Source: JALORV01 sp963766365 (GTDB lineage Bacteria > Pseudomonadota > Gammaproteobacteria > Burkholderiales > Burkholderiaceae_F). Taken from it: DNA of 64,000 bases. A model generated the notes under the pieces. It made no database searches. It was not told the DNA's origin and saw nothing but the letters and a program-made list of their open reading frames with translations. The translations under genes were made by a program, and so were the position numbers. The DNA lies in NCBI GenBank assembly GCA_963766365.1, contig CAVXZK010000003.1:62001-126000 (forward strand). Reading direction: 5' to 3'. Below are positions 8,658-16,674 of this stretch, in pieces. Numbering within the stretch: the stretch's first letter is position 1; every line of letters begins with the position of its first letter.

Positions 8658-8838
8658 AAATCCCCGCCTGTGCCGCCCGGCCGGATGTCCTGAACCATGG
8701 GTTCAGGGTGGTCGCTGTCCGCGTCGTTTAGGTTCAGCAAACGCGTGCCGATCGCACCACGACGCGAGTCCAGCAACCTTGCGCAAAGCGCATCGGTTCA
8801 AGGAACTAACGACCTTTGCGCGAGCACCGCAGGGAAAC
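8658..8838 (-). ncRNA. ssrS: 6S RNA
   Basis: 6S RNA binds the housekeeping RNA polymerase holoenzyme and damps transcription in stationary phase. The call rests on location between zapA and the EVE gene, on about 180 nt of non-coding sequence, and on a closing stem in which TCCCTGC plus GTGC near 8835-8824 pair with GCAC plus the GGCGGGGA segment near 8661. The internal segment TTCCTTGAACCGATGCGC resembles other betaproteobacterial 6S RNAs. A strong terminator follows. A possible -10 box TACAAT at 8893-8888 (minus strand) would give a short 5' leader to be trimmed. End coordinates are approximate. Confidence 0.85.
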
Positions 8839-8930
8839 TTGTTCTGCTTCCGCGCCGATCGGAGCGCGCCAGCAGGTATTCGGGCGAATTGTAGCGCCGG
8901 GTCCGTCGGCCTGAGACGACGAAGTGACGG

Positions 8931-9230
8931 CTAGAACAGTTTTTCTTGCGGCAGCAGCGCATCCTCGCACGTCTGCAGCATGTCACGCACGCGGCGCCGG
9001 ACGTCGCCGAGCTCGATGCCATCGGAGCTGCGCGCCGAGAAGAGCTCGTGGGCGATCTGCAGGGCCGCCATGACGGCAATGCGGTCCGCGCCCATCACTT
9101 TTCCAGCAGAGCGGATCGCCTGCATCTTGCCGTCGACGTAGGCCGCGCACTTGAGCAGGGCGTCCTTTTCTTCCGGCGTGCAGGCCAGACGGTATTCACG
9201 CTCGAGGATCGTGACGGTCAGGTGTTCCAT
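8931..9230 (-). CDS. zapA: Cell division protein ZapA
   Basis: A 99-aa ZapA protein that bundles and stabilises FtsZ filaments at the division ring. It has the ZapA pattern TVTILEREYRLACTPEEKDALLKCAAYVDGKM at the N-terminus (start of the globular domain), then a long C-terminal helix from about residue 60 for the coiled-coil dimer. ATG at 9230 is chosen by family fit. Its 5' end overlaps the 3' end of zapB by 13 bases, so the two form one transcript; 6S RNA follows downstream on the same strand. Confidence 0.94.
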   Translation of the reverse strand: MEHLTVTILEREYRLACTPEEKDALLKCAAYVDGKMQAIRSAGKVMGADRIAVMAALQIAHELFSARSSDGIELGDVRRRVRDMLQTCEDALLPQEKLF

Positions 9231-9442
9231 GGCGCATTCGTCGAGGTTGATGGCGTGGGCAGTCGTTCCATCAGGCCATCGAGGCGGCGGCTCGCTTCGT
9301 CGACACGCATGCGCATCGCCTCGAGCTCGCCCGTGGCGGTCGCCAGCTGCGCCCGCAACTGCTGGTTCTCGGCGCGCAGCGACTGCACGAGGTGCGCGAG
9401 TTCCGAGACCTTGGCGGCGAGCTGATCGAATTCTTCGAGCAT
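9218..9442 (-). CDS. zapB: ZapB-like coiled-coil cell division protein (DUF904)
   Basis: A 74-aa protein that is almost wholly a predicted coiled coil, beginning MLEEFDQLAAKVSELAHLVQ with regular leucine heptads up to about residue 60. Its position directly before and overlapping zapA, its size and its heptad pattern match the ZapB/DUF904 family, which links ZapA at the Z-ring to the chromosome. The short Thr/Pro-rich tail lies in the overlap with zapA. Coiled coils are poorly specific by sequence, so the name rests partly on context. Confidence 0.85.
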   Translation of the reverse strand: MLEEFDQLAAKVSELAHLVQSLRAENQQLRAQLATATGELEAMRMRVDEASRRLDGLMERLPTPSTSTNAPWNT

Positions 9443-9529
9443 CGAAGAATCGTAGCACCGCGCTTTGGGGCCGATCCTGTGGAGTGCGGCGGCGCCCGCC
9501 AGCTTTCCTGGGCTAGACTGCCAGTCGCC

Positions 9530-9722
9530 AACGGTGCCGAAGGATGATGCCTTCGGTGAAACGGGAAACAGGAGGCGTGTGAAGGTGCGCGCCAACCTGT
9601 GCTGCCCCCGCAACGGTAAGCAGGTGCGCATTGCGCACGCTTCGCACAGGCCACTGCGTCGAACACCACGCGGGAAGGCGCGAGGCAAAACCTGCAGCCC
9701 GGAGACCGGCCCTTGGCAGGAG
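9530..9722 (+). promoter_or_regulatory. Cobalamin (AdoCbl) riboswitch
   Basis: The conserved pieces occur in order: GAAACGGGAA near 9558, the core GCTGCCCCCGCAACGGTAAG at 9601-9620, GCCACTG near 9650, GGGAAGG at 9672-9678 and the B12 box AGCCCGGAGACCGGCC at 9696-9711. It lies 117 bases before btuB, so B12 excess should reduce expression of btuBCD. Between it and the start codon an imperfect hairpin (GCCGGC arms near 9809-9825) holds GGAGG in its loop and may be part of the expression platform. Confidence 0.95.
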
Positions 9723-9838
9723 GACGAGCCGCGGGGTGCCGGCCAGCCGGACGCCCCAGCGCGTTTCCAGCTCAGCCCCACTCCCGTTCGTTCACGTACG
9801 GACCATTGCCGGCGGAGGGCCGGCGTACGGGAGAACCC

Positions 9839-11722
9839 ATGGTTCACGTCCCTGCCCACGCCGGCCGCCTGGCCGCGGCGGGCGCGGCTGTGCTCATCGC
9901 GATGCCGCTGCGAGCGCAGCAATCCGCCGAACTGCCCCCGACCGTCATCACGCCGTCGCGTGTTTCCCAGTCGATCGATGACGCACTGCCTGCAACGTCG
10001 GTGATCACCCGCGGAGACATCGACCGCTGGCAGGCCGTCGATGTCGTCTCCATCCTGAATCGCGAAACCGGCGTGCAGTTCGCGCAGGCGGGCGGTCGCG
10101 GAGCGGCTTCGTCGCTGTTCCTCCGCGGTTCCGGCACATCGCAGGTACTGGTACTCGTTGACGGCGTGCGCCTGAATGCCGGCACCAGCGGCGCAGCGGC
10201 GCTCGGCGGTATTGCGCTCGACGCCATCGACCGGATCGAGATCGTCCGCGGCAACCTCTCTAGTTTGTACGGCTCCTCCGCGGTGGGCGGCGTCGTGCAG
10301 ATATTCACGCGCGCCGGCAGCGAACGCGGTGTATCAGTCAGTACCGAGGCCGGGCAGGGTCGCACCGCGAATGGGCGGGTGAGTGCCGGCACCGACATCG
10401 GGTCCACGCGACTGGGCGGCGCGTTGGGGGGCGGGACGACGGCGGCGTTCTCTGCAATCAACCCGGCACGCGGGGTCCCGAGCGCCTTTACACCCGGCGC
10501 GAATCCGGACATTGACGGAAACGACTACCTGTCGGCCTCGCTGGGGGCCACTTACCGCGACGGCGACTCGCTGGCGGCCGTCAACGGCTGGTTCAATCGC
10601 AATCGCACCGAGTTCGACAGCACGGCCGACGGGCCTGCTGCCGCGCACCTCGAGAAGTCCCAGCTCGCGGCCGCCAACGTGCTTGCCCGCACGGTCGTGA
10701 CGCCGGGCTGGGCGACCCAACTGGCGCTTGGCGCGAGCAGCGATCGCAGCACCAACGTTGTCAGTGATCCGCTGTCGTTCAACAACGGGGAGTTCAACGC
10801 CAGCAACCTCGCCGTGACCTGGACCAATGAGATTGACCTGACACGCGCGGTCCGCGCGCAGATCGGCGTCGAGTATCTGCGGCAGGCGGGCGATTCGACT
10901 TCGTACGACGCGAGTTTCAGCGGCCAGTCACAGCGTTACACAAGATCAGTAGGCAGTGCCTGGACGGGGGCCAACGGCAACTGGGGGCCACACCAGTTCC
11001 AGCTCAACGTGCGCCACGATCGCTATTCGGATGTCGACAGCGCCACCACAGGCCTGGCGGCGTATGGCTTCAAAGTGAACAACGAATGGCGCGCGACGGC
11101 GCAGTTGTCGAACGCGTTCCGGGCGCCGAGCTTCAATGACCTTTACTTCCCGTACTTCGGCAACCCGGAACTCGATCCTGAGCGGGCTTTCAGCGGAGAG
11201 CTGGGCCTGCAGTTCGTCGGTACGGTGGCCACGTTGCGCGCAGCGGTGTACCGCACCGACACACGGGACCTCATTGTTTACGACCCGGCGAGCTCGCGCG
11301 CACAGAATATCGACGAGGCGCGGGTCACAGGACTCGAACTCGACGGCACCTGGCGCAGCGGCGCCTGGCTGCTGGGAGCCAATGGCACCGTCCTGCGTGC
11401 CGTGAATGACCAGACCGGCGAACGCCTGCTGCGGCGGGCGCCGTGGATCGTCAACGTCTCGGCAACCCTCGATCCGGGCATATGGAGTGCGGGACTCGAG
11501 ATCTCGGTCGTGGGCCCGCGCGACGACCTGGACATCAACACGTTCGAGCGCGTGCAACTCGCGAGTTACACGCTGGTGCGGGCGGTGGCCACATGGAGGG
11601 TCCTCCCGGAGGTGACATTGCGCGCCCGCATCGAGAACCTGTTCGATGCCGAGTACGAGACGATCAGTGGCTACAACGTGGCGCCGCGCATCGCGATGCT
11701 CGGTGTCGACCTGCGGTTCTGA
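9839..11722 (+). CDS. btuB: TonB-dependent vitamin B12 receptor
   Basis: A 627-aa outer-membrane receptor that imports cobalamin with energy from TonB-ExbB-ExbD. Residues 1-24 form a signal peptide ending LRAQ; a TonB-box-like region (TVITPSR) and the plug domain follow (SSLFLRGSGTSQVLVLVDGVRL). The remainder is a beta barrel ending in VDLRF with the C-terminal Phe expected for BAM recognition. ATG at 9839 is supported by GGGAGA at 9829-9834. A cobalamin riboswitch lies upstream and btuC starts two bases after the stop, so the substrate call is strong. Confidence 0.93.
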   Translation: MVHVPAHAGRLAAAGAAVLIAMPLRAQQSAELPPTVITPSRVSQSIDDALPATSVITRGDIDRWQAVDVVSILNRETGVQFAQAGGRGAASSLFLRGSGTSQVLVLVDGVRLNAGTSGAAALGGIALDAIDRIEIVRGNLSSLYGSSAVGGVVQIFTRAGSERGVSVSTEAGQGRTANGRVSAGTDIGSTRLGGALGGGTTAAFSAINPARGVPSAFTPGANPDIDGNDYLSASLGATYRDGDSLAAVNGWFNRNRTEFDSTADGPAAAHLEKSQLAAANVLARTVVTPGWATQLALGASSDRSTNVVSDPLSFNNGEFNASNLAVTWTNEIDLTRAVRAQIGVEYLRQAGDSTSYDASFSGQSQRYTRSVGSAWTGANGNWGPHQFQLNVRHDRYSDVDSATTGLAAYGFKVNNEWRATAQLSNAFRAPSFNDLYFPYFGNPELDPERAFSGELGLQFVGTVATLRAAVYRTDTRDLIVYDPASSRAQNIDEARVTGLELDGTWRSGAWLLGANGTVLRAVNDQTGERLLRRAPWIVNVSATLDPGIWSAGLEISVVGPRDDLDINTFERVQLASYTLVRAVATWRVLPEVTLRARIENLFDAEYETISGYNVAPRIAMLGVDLRF

Positions 11723-11723
11723 C

Positions 11724-12722
11724 ATGCGGACAGGAAGTCCCTCCGCGATCCTCGTTCTGGCCGCGGCTGCCGGTGCGAGCCTGGTGGCGGCGCTGGCTGT
11801 CGGCAGCGTGACCCTGCCTCTGCGCGAACTGATCGGCGCGGCTCTCGGGTCCACGTCGGCAGGCGCGGACATCGTGCTCGGCCTGCGGGCGCCGCGCGCT
11901 TTGTCGGGGTTCGCAGTGGGCGCGACTCTGGCCCTGTCGGGGGCCTTGTTGCAGGCGCTCCTGCGCAATCCGCTGGCCGATCCATACGTGCTCGGCATTT
12001 CCGGTGGCGCCGCGGTGGCCGCCCTGGCTGCGCTGGCGCTCGGGCTCGGCGCGGTCGCAGTCCAGGCTTCAGCGATCATCGGTGCGTTGCTGACGCTGGC
12101 GATCCTGTTCGTGCTGGCGCGGCGGTCGCTTTATTCGACCGACATGAGTGGCGGTGAGCAGGCGGCCGGCTCGGTACTCCTCACGGGGGTGATGCTCGCT
12201 TCCTTTGCGGCAGCGCTGATGAGCCTGGTCCTGGCGCTCGCACCCGATGGCCGACTGCGCTCGATGATGTTCTGGCTGCTGGGCGACCTTTCCGGTGCCA
12301 CCGATCCGTGGCCCGCGGGGCTGACTCTGGGGCTGGCCCTCGTGCTGCTGCTGTTCGCGCGGGGCCATGCGCGATCGCTGAATCTGATGCTGCGCGGCGA
12401 CCTGCAGGCCTACACGCAGGGCGTGCGGGTCGACGTCACGCGTCGACGACTGGTGCTGGTGGCCGCCATTGCGACTGCGAGCGCGGTCACGCTCGGCGGG
12501 GCTGTGGGCTTTGTCGGGTTCGTCGCCCCGCATCTCGTGCGCATGTGGATCGGCAACGATCAGCGCGTCGTGCTCCCGGCCTCGATGCTTCTTGGTGGCA
12601 CGCTAGTCGTCGTGGCCGACACGGTCGCACGAACGGCTTTCGCGCCGCTGCAACTGCCGGTCGGGGTTCTGACCGCGCTGATCGGCGTCCCGGTATTCCT
12701 CTGGTTCCTGGGGCGACGCTGA
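11724..12722 (+). CDS. btuC: Vitamin B12 ABC transporter permease
   Basis: A 332-aa FecCD/BtuC-type permease with about ten transmembrane segments. Typical family segments are LRAPRALSGFAVGATLALSG near residue 55, NPLADPYVLGISGGAA near residue 87 and the coupling-region FVGFVAPHLVRMWIG near residue 260. It forms the inner-membrane channel with BtuD and receives cobalamin from BtuF. It starts two bases after btuB, and its stop codon overlaps the btuD start (TGATG), so the three genes are one transcript under the riboswitch. Confidence 0.93.
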   Translation: MRTGSPSAILVLAAAAGASLVAALAVGSVTLPLRELIGAALGSTSAGADIVLGLRAPRALSGFAVGATLALSGALLQALLRNPLADPYVLGISGGAAVAALAALALGLGAVAVQASAIIGALLTLAILFVLARRSLYSTDMSGGEQAAGSVLLTGVMLASFAAALMSLVLALAPDGRLRSMMFWLLGDLSGATDPWPAGLTLGLALVLLLFARGHARSLNLMLRGDLQAYTQGVRVDVTRRRLVLVAAIATASAVTLGGAVGFVGFVAPHLVRMWIGNDQRVVLPASMLLGGTLVVVADTVARTAFAPLQLPVGVLTALIGVPVFLWFLGRR

Positions 12723-13483
12723 TGGAACGCCGGCTGCTGGAGCTCGTTGACTTGACGCTGCGAACACCGCAGCGCGTGCTCGTCCATGCGCTCAGCGTGA
12801 CGATCGCGACGGGCGAGCGTTGGGCGGTGCTGGGACCCAATGGAGCCGGCAAGTCGACCCTGCTTGCGACGATCGCCGGAGCGCGTCCGGTCGACGCGGG
12901 CGCGGTTCGTCTCGCCGGGCGCGACGTTCGCACGCTCCGGGCGGATGCCCTGGCGCGTGAGCGTGCCCTGCTGACCGATCGCTGGGTGGACCCCTTTACC
13001 TGCTCGGCACTGGACACTGTATTGACGGCACGCTATGTGTTTCGCGACGAAGTCTGCGCGGAGGCAACGGCGCGCCGATGGCTGGCCAGCCTGGACTGCG
13101 AGGCGCTCGCCGACCGTGATGTGCGACGCCTGTCGCGCGGCGAACGGCAGCGCGTGGGCATCGCCACGGCACTCGCGCAGGAGACACCGCTGGTGCTCCT
13201 CGACGAGCCGACCGCGCACCAGGATCCGCGCCATCAGGCGCTGGTGATCAGCGAGTTGGCAGCGCTGTCCGGCCGGGCGCAGGTGGCGAGCCTGCACGAT
13301 CTGAATGCCGCCGCGCGCTTTGCCACCCACGCGTTGATGCTGTGGGGCGACGGTCGCACGCTGGGCGGACCGACCGAGGATGTGCTGACGCCGGCCGTCC
13401 TTTCGGATCTCTTCGGGACGCCGATTTCGCGCATCGAGACCAATGGTGAGGCGTTCTTCCACGTCCACCGGCACGCCGCGTGA
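12722..13483 (+). CDS. btuD: Vitamin B12 ABC transporter ATPase
   Basis: A 253-aa ATP-binding subunit that powers BtuC. Walker A is GPNGAGKST (residues 38-46), Walker B is PLVLLDEP and the switch histidine lies in VASLHDLNAA. The signature motif is LSRGERQRV rather than the canonical LSGGQ, an accepted variant in FecE/BtuD-like ATPases. ATG at 12722 overlaps the btuC stop. A probable promoter for the next gene overlaps its 3' end. Confidence 0.92.
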   Translation: MERRLLELVDLTLRTPQRVLVHALSVTIATGERWAVLGPNGAGKSTLLATIAGARPVDAGAVRLAGRDVRTLRADALARERALLTDRWVDPFTCSALDTVLTARYVFRDEVCAEATARRWLASLDCEALADRDVRRLSRGERQRVGIATALAQETPLVLLDEPTAHQDPRHQALVISELAALSGRAQVASLHDLNAAARFATHALMLWGDGRTLGGPTEDVLTPAVLSDLFGTPISRIETNGEAFFHVHRHAA

Positions 13484-13508
13484 CACTGTGCCGGGGCTTG
13501 CCTAGACT
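13480..13508 (+). promoter_or_regulatory. Candidate sigma-70 promoter for the ParA-like gene
   Basis: GTGACA (13480-13485) and TAGACT (13503-13508) are separated by 17 bases and match the -35 and -10 consensus at five and four positions. The ATG of the ParA-like gene at 13515 lies only six bases after the -10 box, which would give a leaderless or nearly leaderless mRNA. The -35 box overlaps the btuD stop codon. Confidence 0.5.
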
Positions 13509-13514
13509 GCCGCG

Positions 13515-14141
13515 ATGCCCATCATTCTGATCGCCAATCCCAAGGGCGGCGTCGGCAAGAGCACGACAGCCACCAATCTTGCCGGTTACTTCGCGCGTCG
13601 TGGACACGCGACGATGCTCGGTGATCTCGACCGCCAACAGTCTGCGCAGGCCTGGCTCGCCATTCGCCCCCGCGTTCTGCCGCGGATTCAGTCATGGGAC
13701 CGTTCCGACGACAAGGTGGCGCGCCCGCCCAAGGGAATCACGCATGTCGTGCTCGACACCCCGGCCGGCCTGCATGGCCATGCGCTCAAGGACGCGCTGA
13801 AGCTGGCCGATCGGGTCATCATCCCGGTGCAGCCGTCGCTGTTCGACATCTATGCGACGCAGAATTTCCTTGGCAAGCTGGCTGAGCGCGGCGTCCTGAA
13901 GGACGATGGCCGGGTCGGTGTCCTCGGCATGCGCGTGGACGCACGCACGCGCGCCGCCGAGCAGTTGCAGCGCTTCGTCGAGCAACTGGAAATTCCGGTG
14001 CTCGGCTTCCTGCGCGACACGCAGAACTACGTGCAACTGGCGGCGCACGGCCTGACGCTGTGGGATGTGGCTCCCGGCCGAGTCGAGCGCGACCTCGAGC
14101 AGTGGGGAAGCGTGCTCGAGTGGGTCGAGCGCGGGTCGTGA
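13515..14141 (+). CDS. ParA/MinD-family ATPase
   Basis: A 208-aa deviant-Walker ATPase. The motif NPKGGVGKSTTATNLAGYFA at residues 8-27 has the signature lysine, DLDRQQSA follows as the second motif and VVLDTPAG is Walker B. It is short and lacks a DNA-binding N-terminal extension, so it resembles orphan ParA-like positioning ATPases. No ParB, parS array or origin gene is near, so chromosome partition is unlikely; its cargo is unknown. It ends one base before the convergent lipoprotein gene. It has no evident tie to the flanking B12 genes. Confidence 0.88.
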   Translation: MPIILIANPKGGVGKSTTATNLAGYFARRGHATMLGDLDRQQSAQAWLAIRPRVLPRIQSWDRSDDKVARPPKGITHVVLDTPAGLHGHALKDALKLADRVIIPVQPSLFDIYATQNFLGKLAERGVLKDDGRVGVLGMRVDARTRAAEQLQRFVEQLEIPVLGFLRDTQNYVQLAAHGLTLWDVAPGRVERDLEQWGSVLEWVERGS

Positions 14142-14142
14142 C

Positions 14143-14625
14143 CTATTTCGGCGTGACCGCGTATTCCCGCGTCGCGACCGTCGTCGACTTGCTTTCGCCC
14201 TTCAGGTAGAGCGGCACGTGCACGATAACGCGCTCGGTGGCGGGCACCGTGAACTCCACGGTTTCGTTGAACTTGCCGCTGCCGGCAGCCACCGCAGTGA
14301 GCCTGTTCGCCAGCATCGCACTCTTCGAATCCTGCACGACGATGCCGATCGCACCGCCCGGGTCCGGCACGCGGTAGGTGCCGCCGATCACGAGCTTTAC
14401 GGTATCCCCCGCCTTCAGACTGTCGCCGTCGGGCTTGACGTCAACGATCTTGATTTCCCGATCGGGCGGGGGGGCCGGTGGAGCAGTCGGCGCAGTCGGC
14501 GCGTCGGCGGCCGGCGGTGCAGTGGGCGCGTCTTCCTTCTTGCTACAGCCCATCAGCGCCACGGTGGTCGCGACGGCGACCACCACGACGGCTTGCACCG
14601 AGATCCGACGCCTACGTGAATTCAT
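14143..14625 (-). CDS. Putative lipoprotein of unknown function
   Basis: A 160-aa protein with an N-terminal signal sequence and lipobox LMGC (Cys about residue 27), then an Ala/Pro/Thr-rich linker (roughly residues 33-55). The globular domain is rich in beta strands (IKIVDVKPDGDSLKAGDTVK onwards). The pattern suggests an immunoglobulin-like or carbohydrate-binding-like fold anchored to a membrane, but no family is recognised. AGAGGG before ATG at 14625 supports the start. The Asp that would cause inner-membrane retention is absent after the Cys (next residue is Ser), so outer-membrane sorting is likely. Confidence 0.75.
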   Translation of the reverse strand: MNSRRRRISVQAVVVVAVATTVALMGCSKKEDAPTAPPAADAPTAPTAPPAPPPDREIKIVDVKPDGDSLKAGDTVKLVIGGTYRVPDPGGAIGIVVQDSKSAMLANRLTAVAAGSGKFNETVEFTVPATERVIVHVPLYLKGESKSTTVATREYAVTPK

Positions 14626-14657
14626 GTGTCCCTCTGTCAATTCTGCAGCCCTGCAAT

Positions 14658-15551
14658 TTACTTGATGCCGACGCGGCGGGTCCGCTCAATTGCCGCGCAG
14701 AGCACCTCGATTTCCTCGGGCAGGCGCGGCCCGTGCCGGTTCAGGCGATCGGCGTCGAGGGTGTAAAGCTGGCCATGCCGCGTTGCTGAGAGCGTCGGAA
14801 AGCGTTGCCAGAGGCTGAGTGCTGCGCCCGGCCTTCCGCCCGGCTCCGCCGTGATGATGGCCTGCGGATCGACAGCAATCACGGCTTCGATCGACACCTG
14901 GGGAGCGATCGGTGCCAGGTCGGCAAACACATTGCGGCCGCCGCAGAGCGCGATCGCTTCGCTGATCACATGCCGGCCTGACAGCGTCATCAGGGGCTGG
15001 GCCCACACCTGGTAGAAGACGCGCACGGTGCTCCGATTCGCGTACTGCGCGCGCAATGACGCGATCTTCGCGCTGAAGGCGTTTGCGGCCGGCATGCCAT
15101 CGCGCCCGGTCAGCGTGCCGAGTCGCTGCAGCGATCGCGCGACGTCATCCAGCGTGCGCGGCTCGCTGATGAACACCGGTACGCCGAGGCGCCGGATCGA
15201 CGCAATCACGCCGGGCGGAAATCCGCTGCCCCAGAGTACGACGAGGTCGGGACGCAGCGTCGCAATGCGCTCAAGGTCGACGCTGTGAGCGCGGGCTATC
15301 CGCGGGATGGTCGTTGCCTCTGGCGGGAAATCGGCGTGCTCCGTCGTCCCGACGATGTAGCTGCCGGCTCCGATCGCAAACAGCTGCTCGGTCGCATGGG
15401 GTGCAAGGCTGACGATTCGCGTGGCGGGAACCGGCAGCGTTACAGTCGCGCCGTCATCGTCCATCGCGGTGACGACCGCCGATGTCCCCTGGGTGGTGGC
15501 TGTCAGCACCAGCGCGAGCAGCGCCCGGGCCGAGCGGCGCAGCCGTATCAC
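14658..15551 (-). CDS. btuF: Cobalamin ABC transporter substrate-binding protein
   Basis: A 297-aa periplasmic binding protein of the BtuF/FepB type with an N-terminal signal peptide. The mature domain shows RIVSLAPHATEQLFAIGAG (near residue 45), GTTEHADFPPEA and DLVVLWGSGFPPGVI, as in helical-backbone metal-chelate binding proteins. It starts with GTG overlapping the exbD stop by four bases (GTGA), so it is the last gene of an exbB-exbD-btuF unit. With btuBCD 1.2 kb away it completes a B12 uptake route, although it is on the other strand and outside the riboswitch operon. Haem or siderophore binding is less likely given this context. Confidence 0.85.
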   Translation of the reverse strand: MIRLRRSARALLALVLTATTQGTSAVVTAMDDDGATVTLPVPATRIVSLAPHATEQLFAIGAGSYIVGTTEHADFPPEATTIPRIARAHSVDLERIATLRPDLVVLWGSGFPPGVIASIRRLGVPVFISEPRTLDDVARSLQRLGTLTGRDGMPAANAFSAKIASLRAQYANRSTVRVFYQVWAQPLMTLSGRHVISEAIALCGGRNVFADLAPIAPQVSIEAVIAVDPQAIITAEPGGRPGAALSLWQRFPTLSATRHGQLYTLDADRLNRHGPRLPEEIEVLCAAIERTRRVGIK

Positions 15552-15988
15552 GGCCGCGCGGGGGTGGCAGCCGTCGCAGGCTCCGTCACGAAGCCGATCT
15601 TCAGCAATCCGGCCTGTTGCGCGGTCGCCAGCACGAAGGCGATGCGTTCGTAGCGAGTGGCCTTGTCGGCGCGCAGGTGCACTTCGGGCGCTGTCGACTG
15701 CTGGCCCGCCGCGGTGAGGCGCGCGCGCAGCTGGTCATCGCTGACCACGTCGGCATCCCAGTAGATGAGCCCGTCGGCATCGATTGACAGCTTGATGGTC
15801 GCGGGCGTGACATCTGCCGCCGGTGCCGCCTCGTTTGGCAGGTCAAGCCTGATCGCGTACGACAGCAGTGGCGCCGTGATGATGAAGATCACCAGCAGTA
15901 CCAGCATCACATCGACCAGCGGCGTGACGTTGATCTCGGCCATCGGCTGATGCGTGCCACCGTGGCGTTCGAAGCCGCCGAAGGGCAT
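15548..15988 (-). CDS. exbD: Biopolymer transport protein ExbD/TolR
   Basis: A 146-aa protein with one transmembrane segment (residues about 22-45, LVDVMLVLLVIFIITAPLL) holding the essential proton-path Asp in INVTPLVDVMLVLL. A periplasmic domain follows (HLRADKATRYERIAFVLATAQQAGL). It pairs with the adjacent ExbB to couple proton-motive force to TonB. It overlaps exbB by one base and btuF by four, which suggests these genes energise the B12 receptor. TolR is an alternative, but no tolA, tolB or pal genes are near. No tonB gene is in the window. Confidence 0.9.
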   Translation of the reverse strand: MPFGGFERHGGTHQPMAEINVTPLVDVMLVLLVIFIITAPLLSYAIRLDLPNEAAPAADVTPATIKLSIDADGLIYWDADVVSDDQLRARLTAAGQQSTAPEVHLRADKATRYERIAFVLATAQQAGLLKIGFVTEPATAATPARP

Positions 15989-16674
15989 CAGGCTTTCCCT
16001 GCCAGCCGCGAGCCGGTCGTCAGCGTGGCGTGCAGATCATGCGCAAAGCCATCGAGCTGGCCGAGCACCAGCCGGTTGGCGCGCGTGAAGGCGTTGTAGG
16101 CCAGCACCGCGGGGATTGCCACCGCAAGGCCAAAGGCCGTCATGATGAGCGCCTCGCCGACCGGTCCTGCCACCTTGTCGATCGCGATCTGGCCCGACGA
16201 GGCGATGTTGAGCAGCGCCCGGTAGATGCCCCAGACCGTGCCGAACAGTCCCACGAATGGGGCCGTGCTGCCGACTGAGGCGAGGATCGTCAGACCGGCT
16301 TCGAGTCGACCCGCTGCTTCGTTGATGCGCTGGCGCAGCGCGCGGGTGATGAGCTCGGATCGATCGATCCGACCTGCCAGGCTGTTTTCCGCCGCTGGGT
16401 GAGTCGCCGCGTTCGCCGCGCCGACAGCGAGCGGCACGAACACGCCCTCGCTGTCGACCGGTTTCAGGCGGGCCACGGCGGCATCGATCGTCGGCGCGTT
16501 CCAGAACTCGTCGATCTCGCGCGAGGCGCGGCGCACGCGCAGCCAGCTCCACGACTTCCACAGGATCAGGAACCAGCTCGCGACCGACATTGCGAGCAGC
16601 AGGTAGGCGGTGAAGCGGATAACGCCATCCGCCTGTTCCCAGAAGTGGGCCAAGCCCAGACCGTCGGCGATCAT
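15988..16674 (-). CDS. exbB: MotA/TolQ/ExbB proton channel family protein
   Basis: A 228-aa inner-membrane protein with three transmembrane segments. The first is near residues 17-40 (FTAYLLLAMSVASWFLILW). The MotA/TolQ/ExbB core has GLTILASVGSTAPFVGLFGTVWG around residues 125-147 and the third segment GEALIMTAFGLAVAIPAVLAYN. It forms the proton channel with ExbD. ATG at 16674 overlaps the dapB stop (ATGA). The order bamE-dapB-exbB-exbD is common in Betaproteobacteria. Confidence 0.9.
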   Translation of the reverse strand: MIADGLGLAHFWEQADGVIRFTAYLLLAMSVASWFLILWKSWSWLRVRRASREIDEFWNAPTIDAAVARLKPVDSEGVFVPLAVGAANAATHPAAENSLAGRIDRSELITRALRQRINEAAGRLEAGLTILASVGSTAPFVGLFGTVWGIYRALLNIASSGQIAIDKVAGPVGEALIMTAFGLAVAIPAVLAYNAFTRANRLVLGQLDGFAHDLHATLTTGSRLAGKA

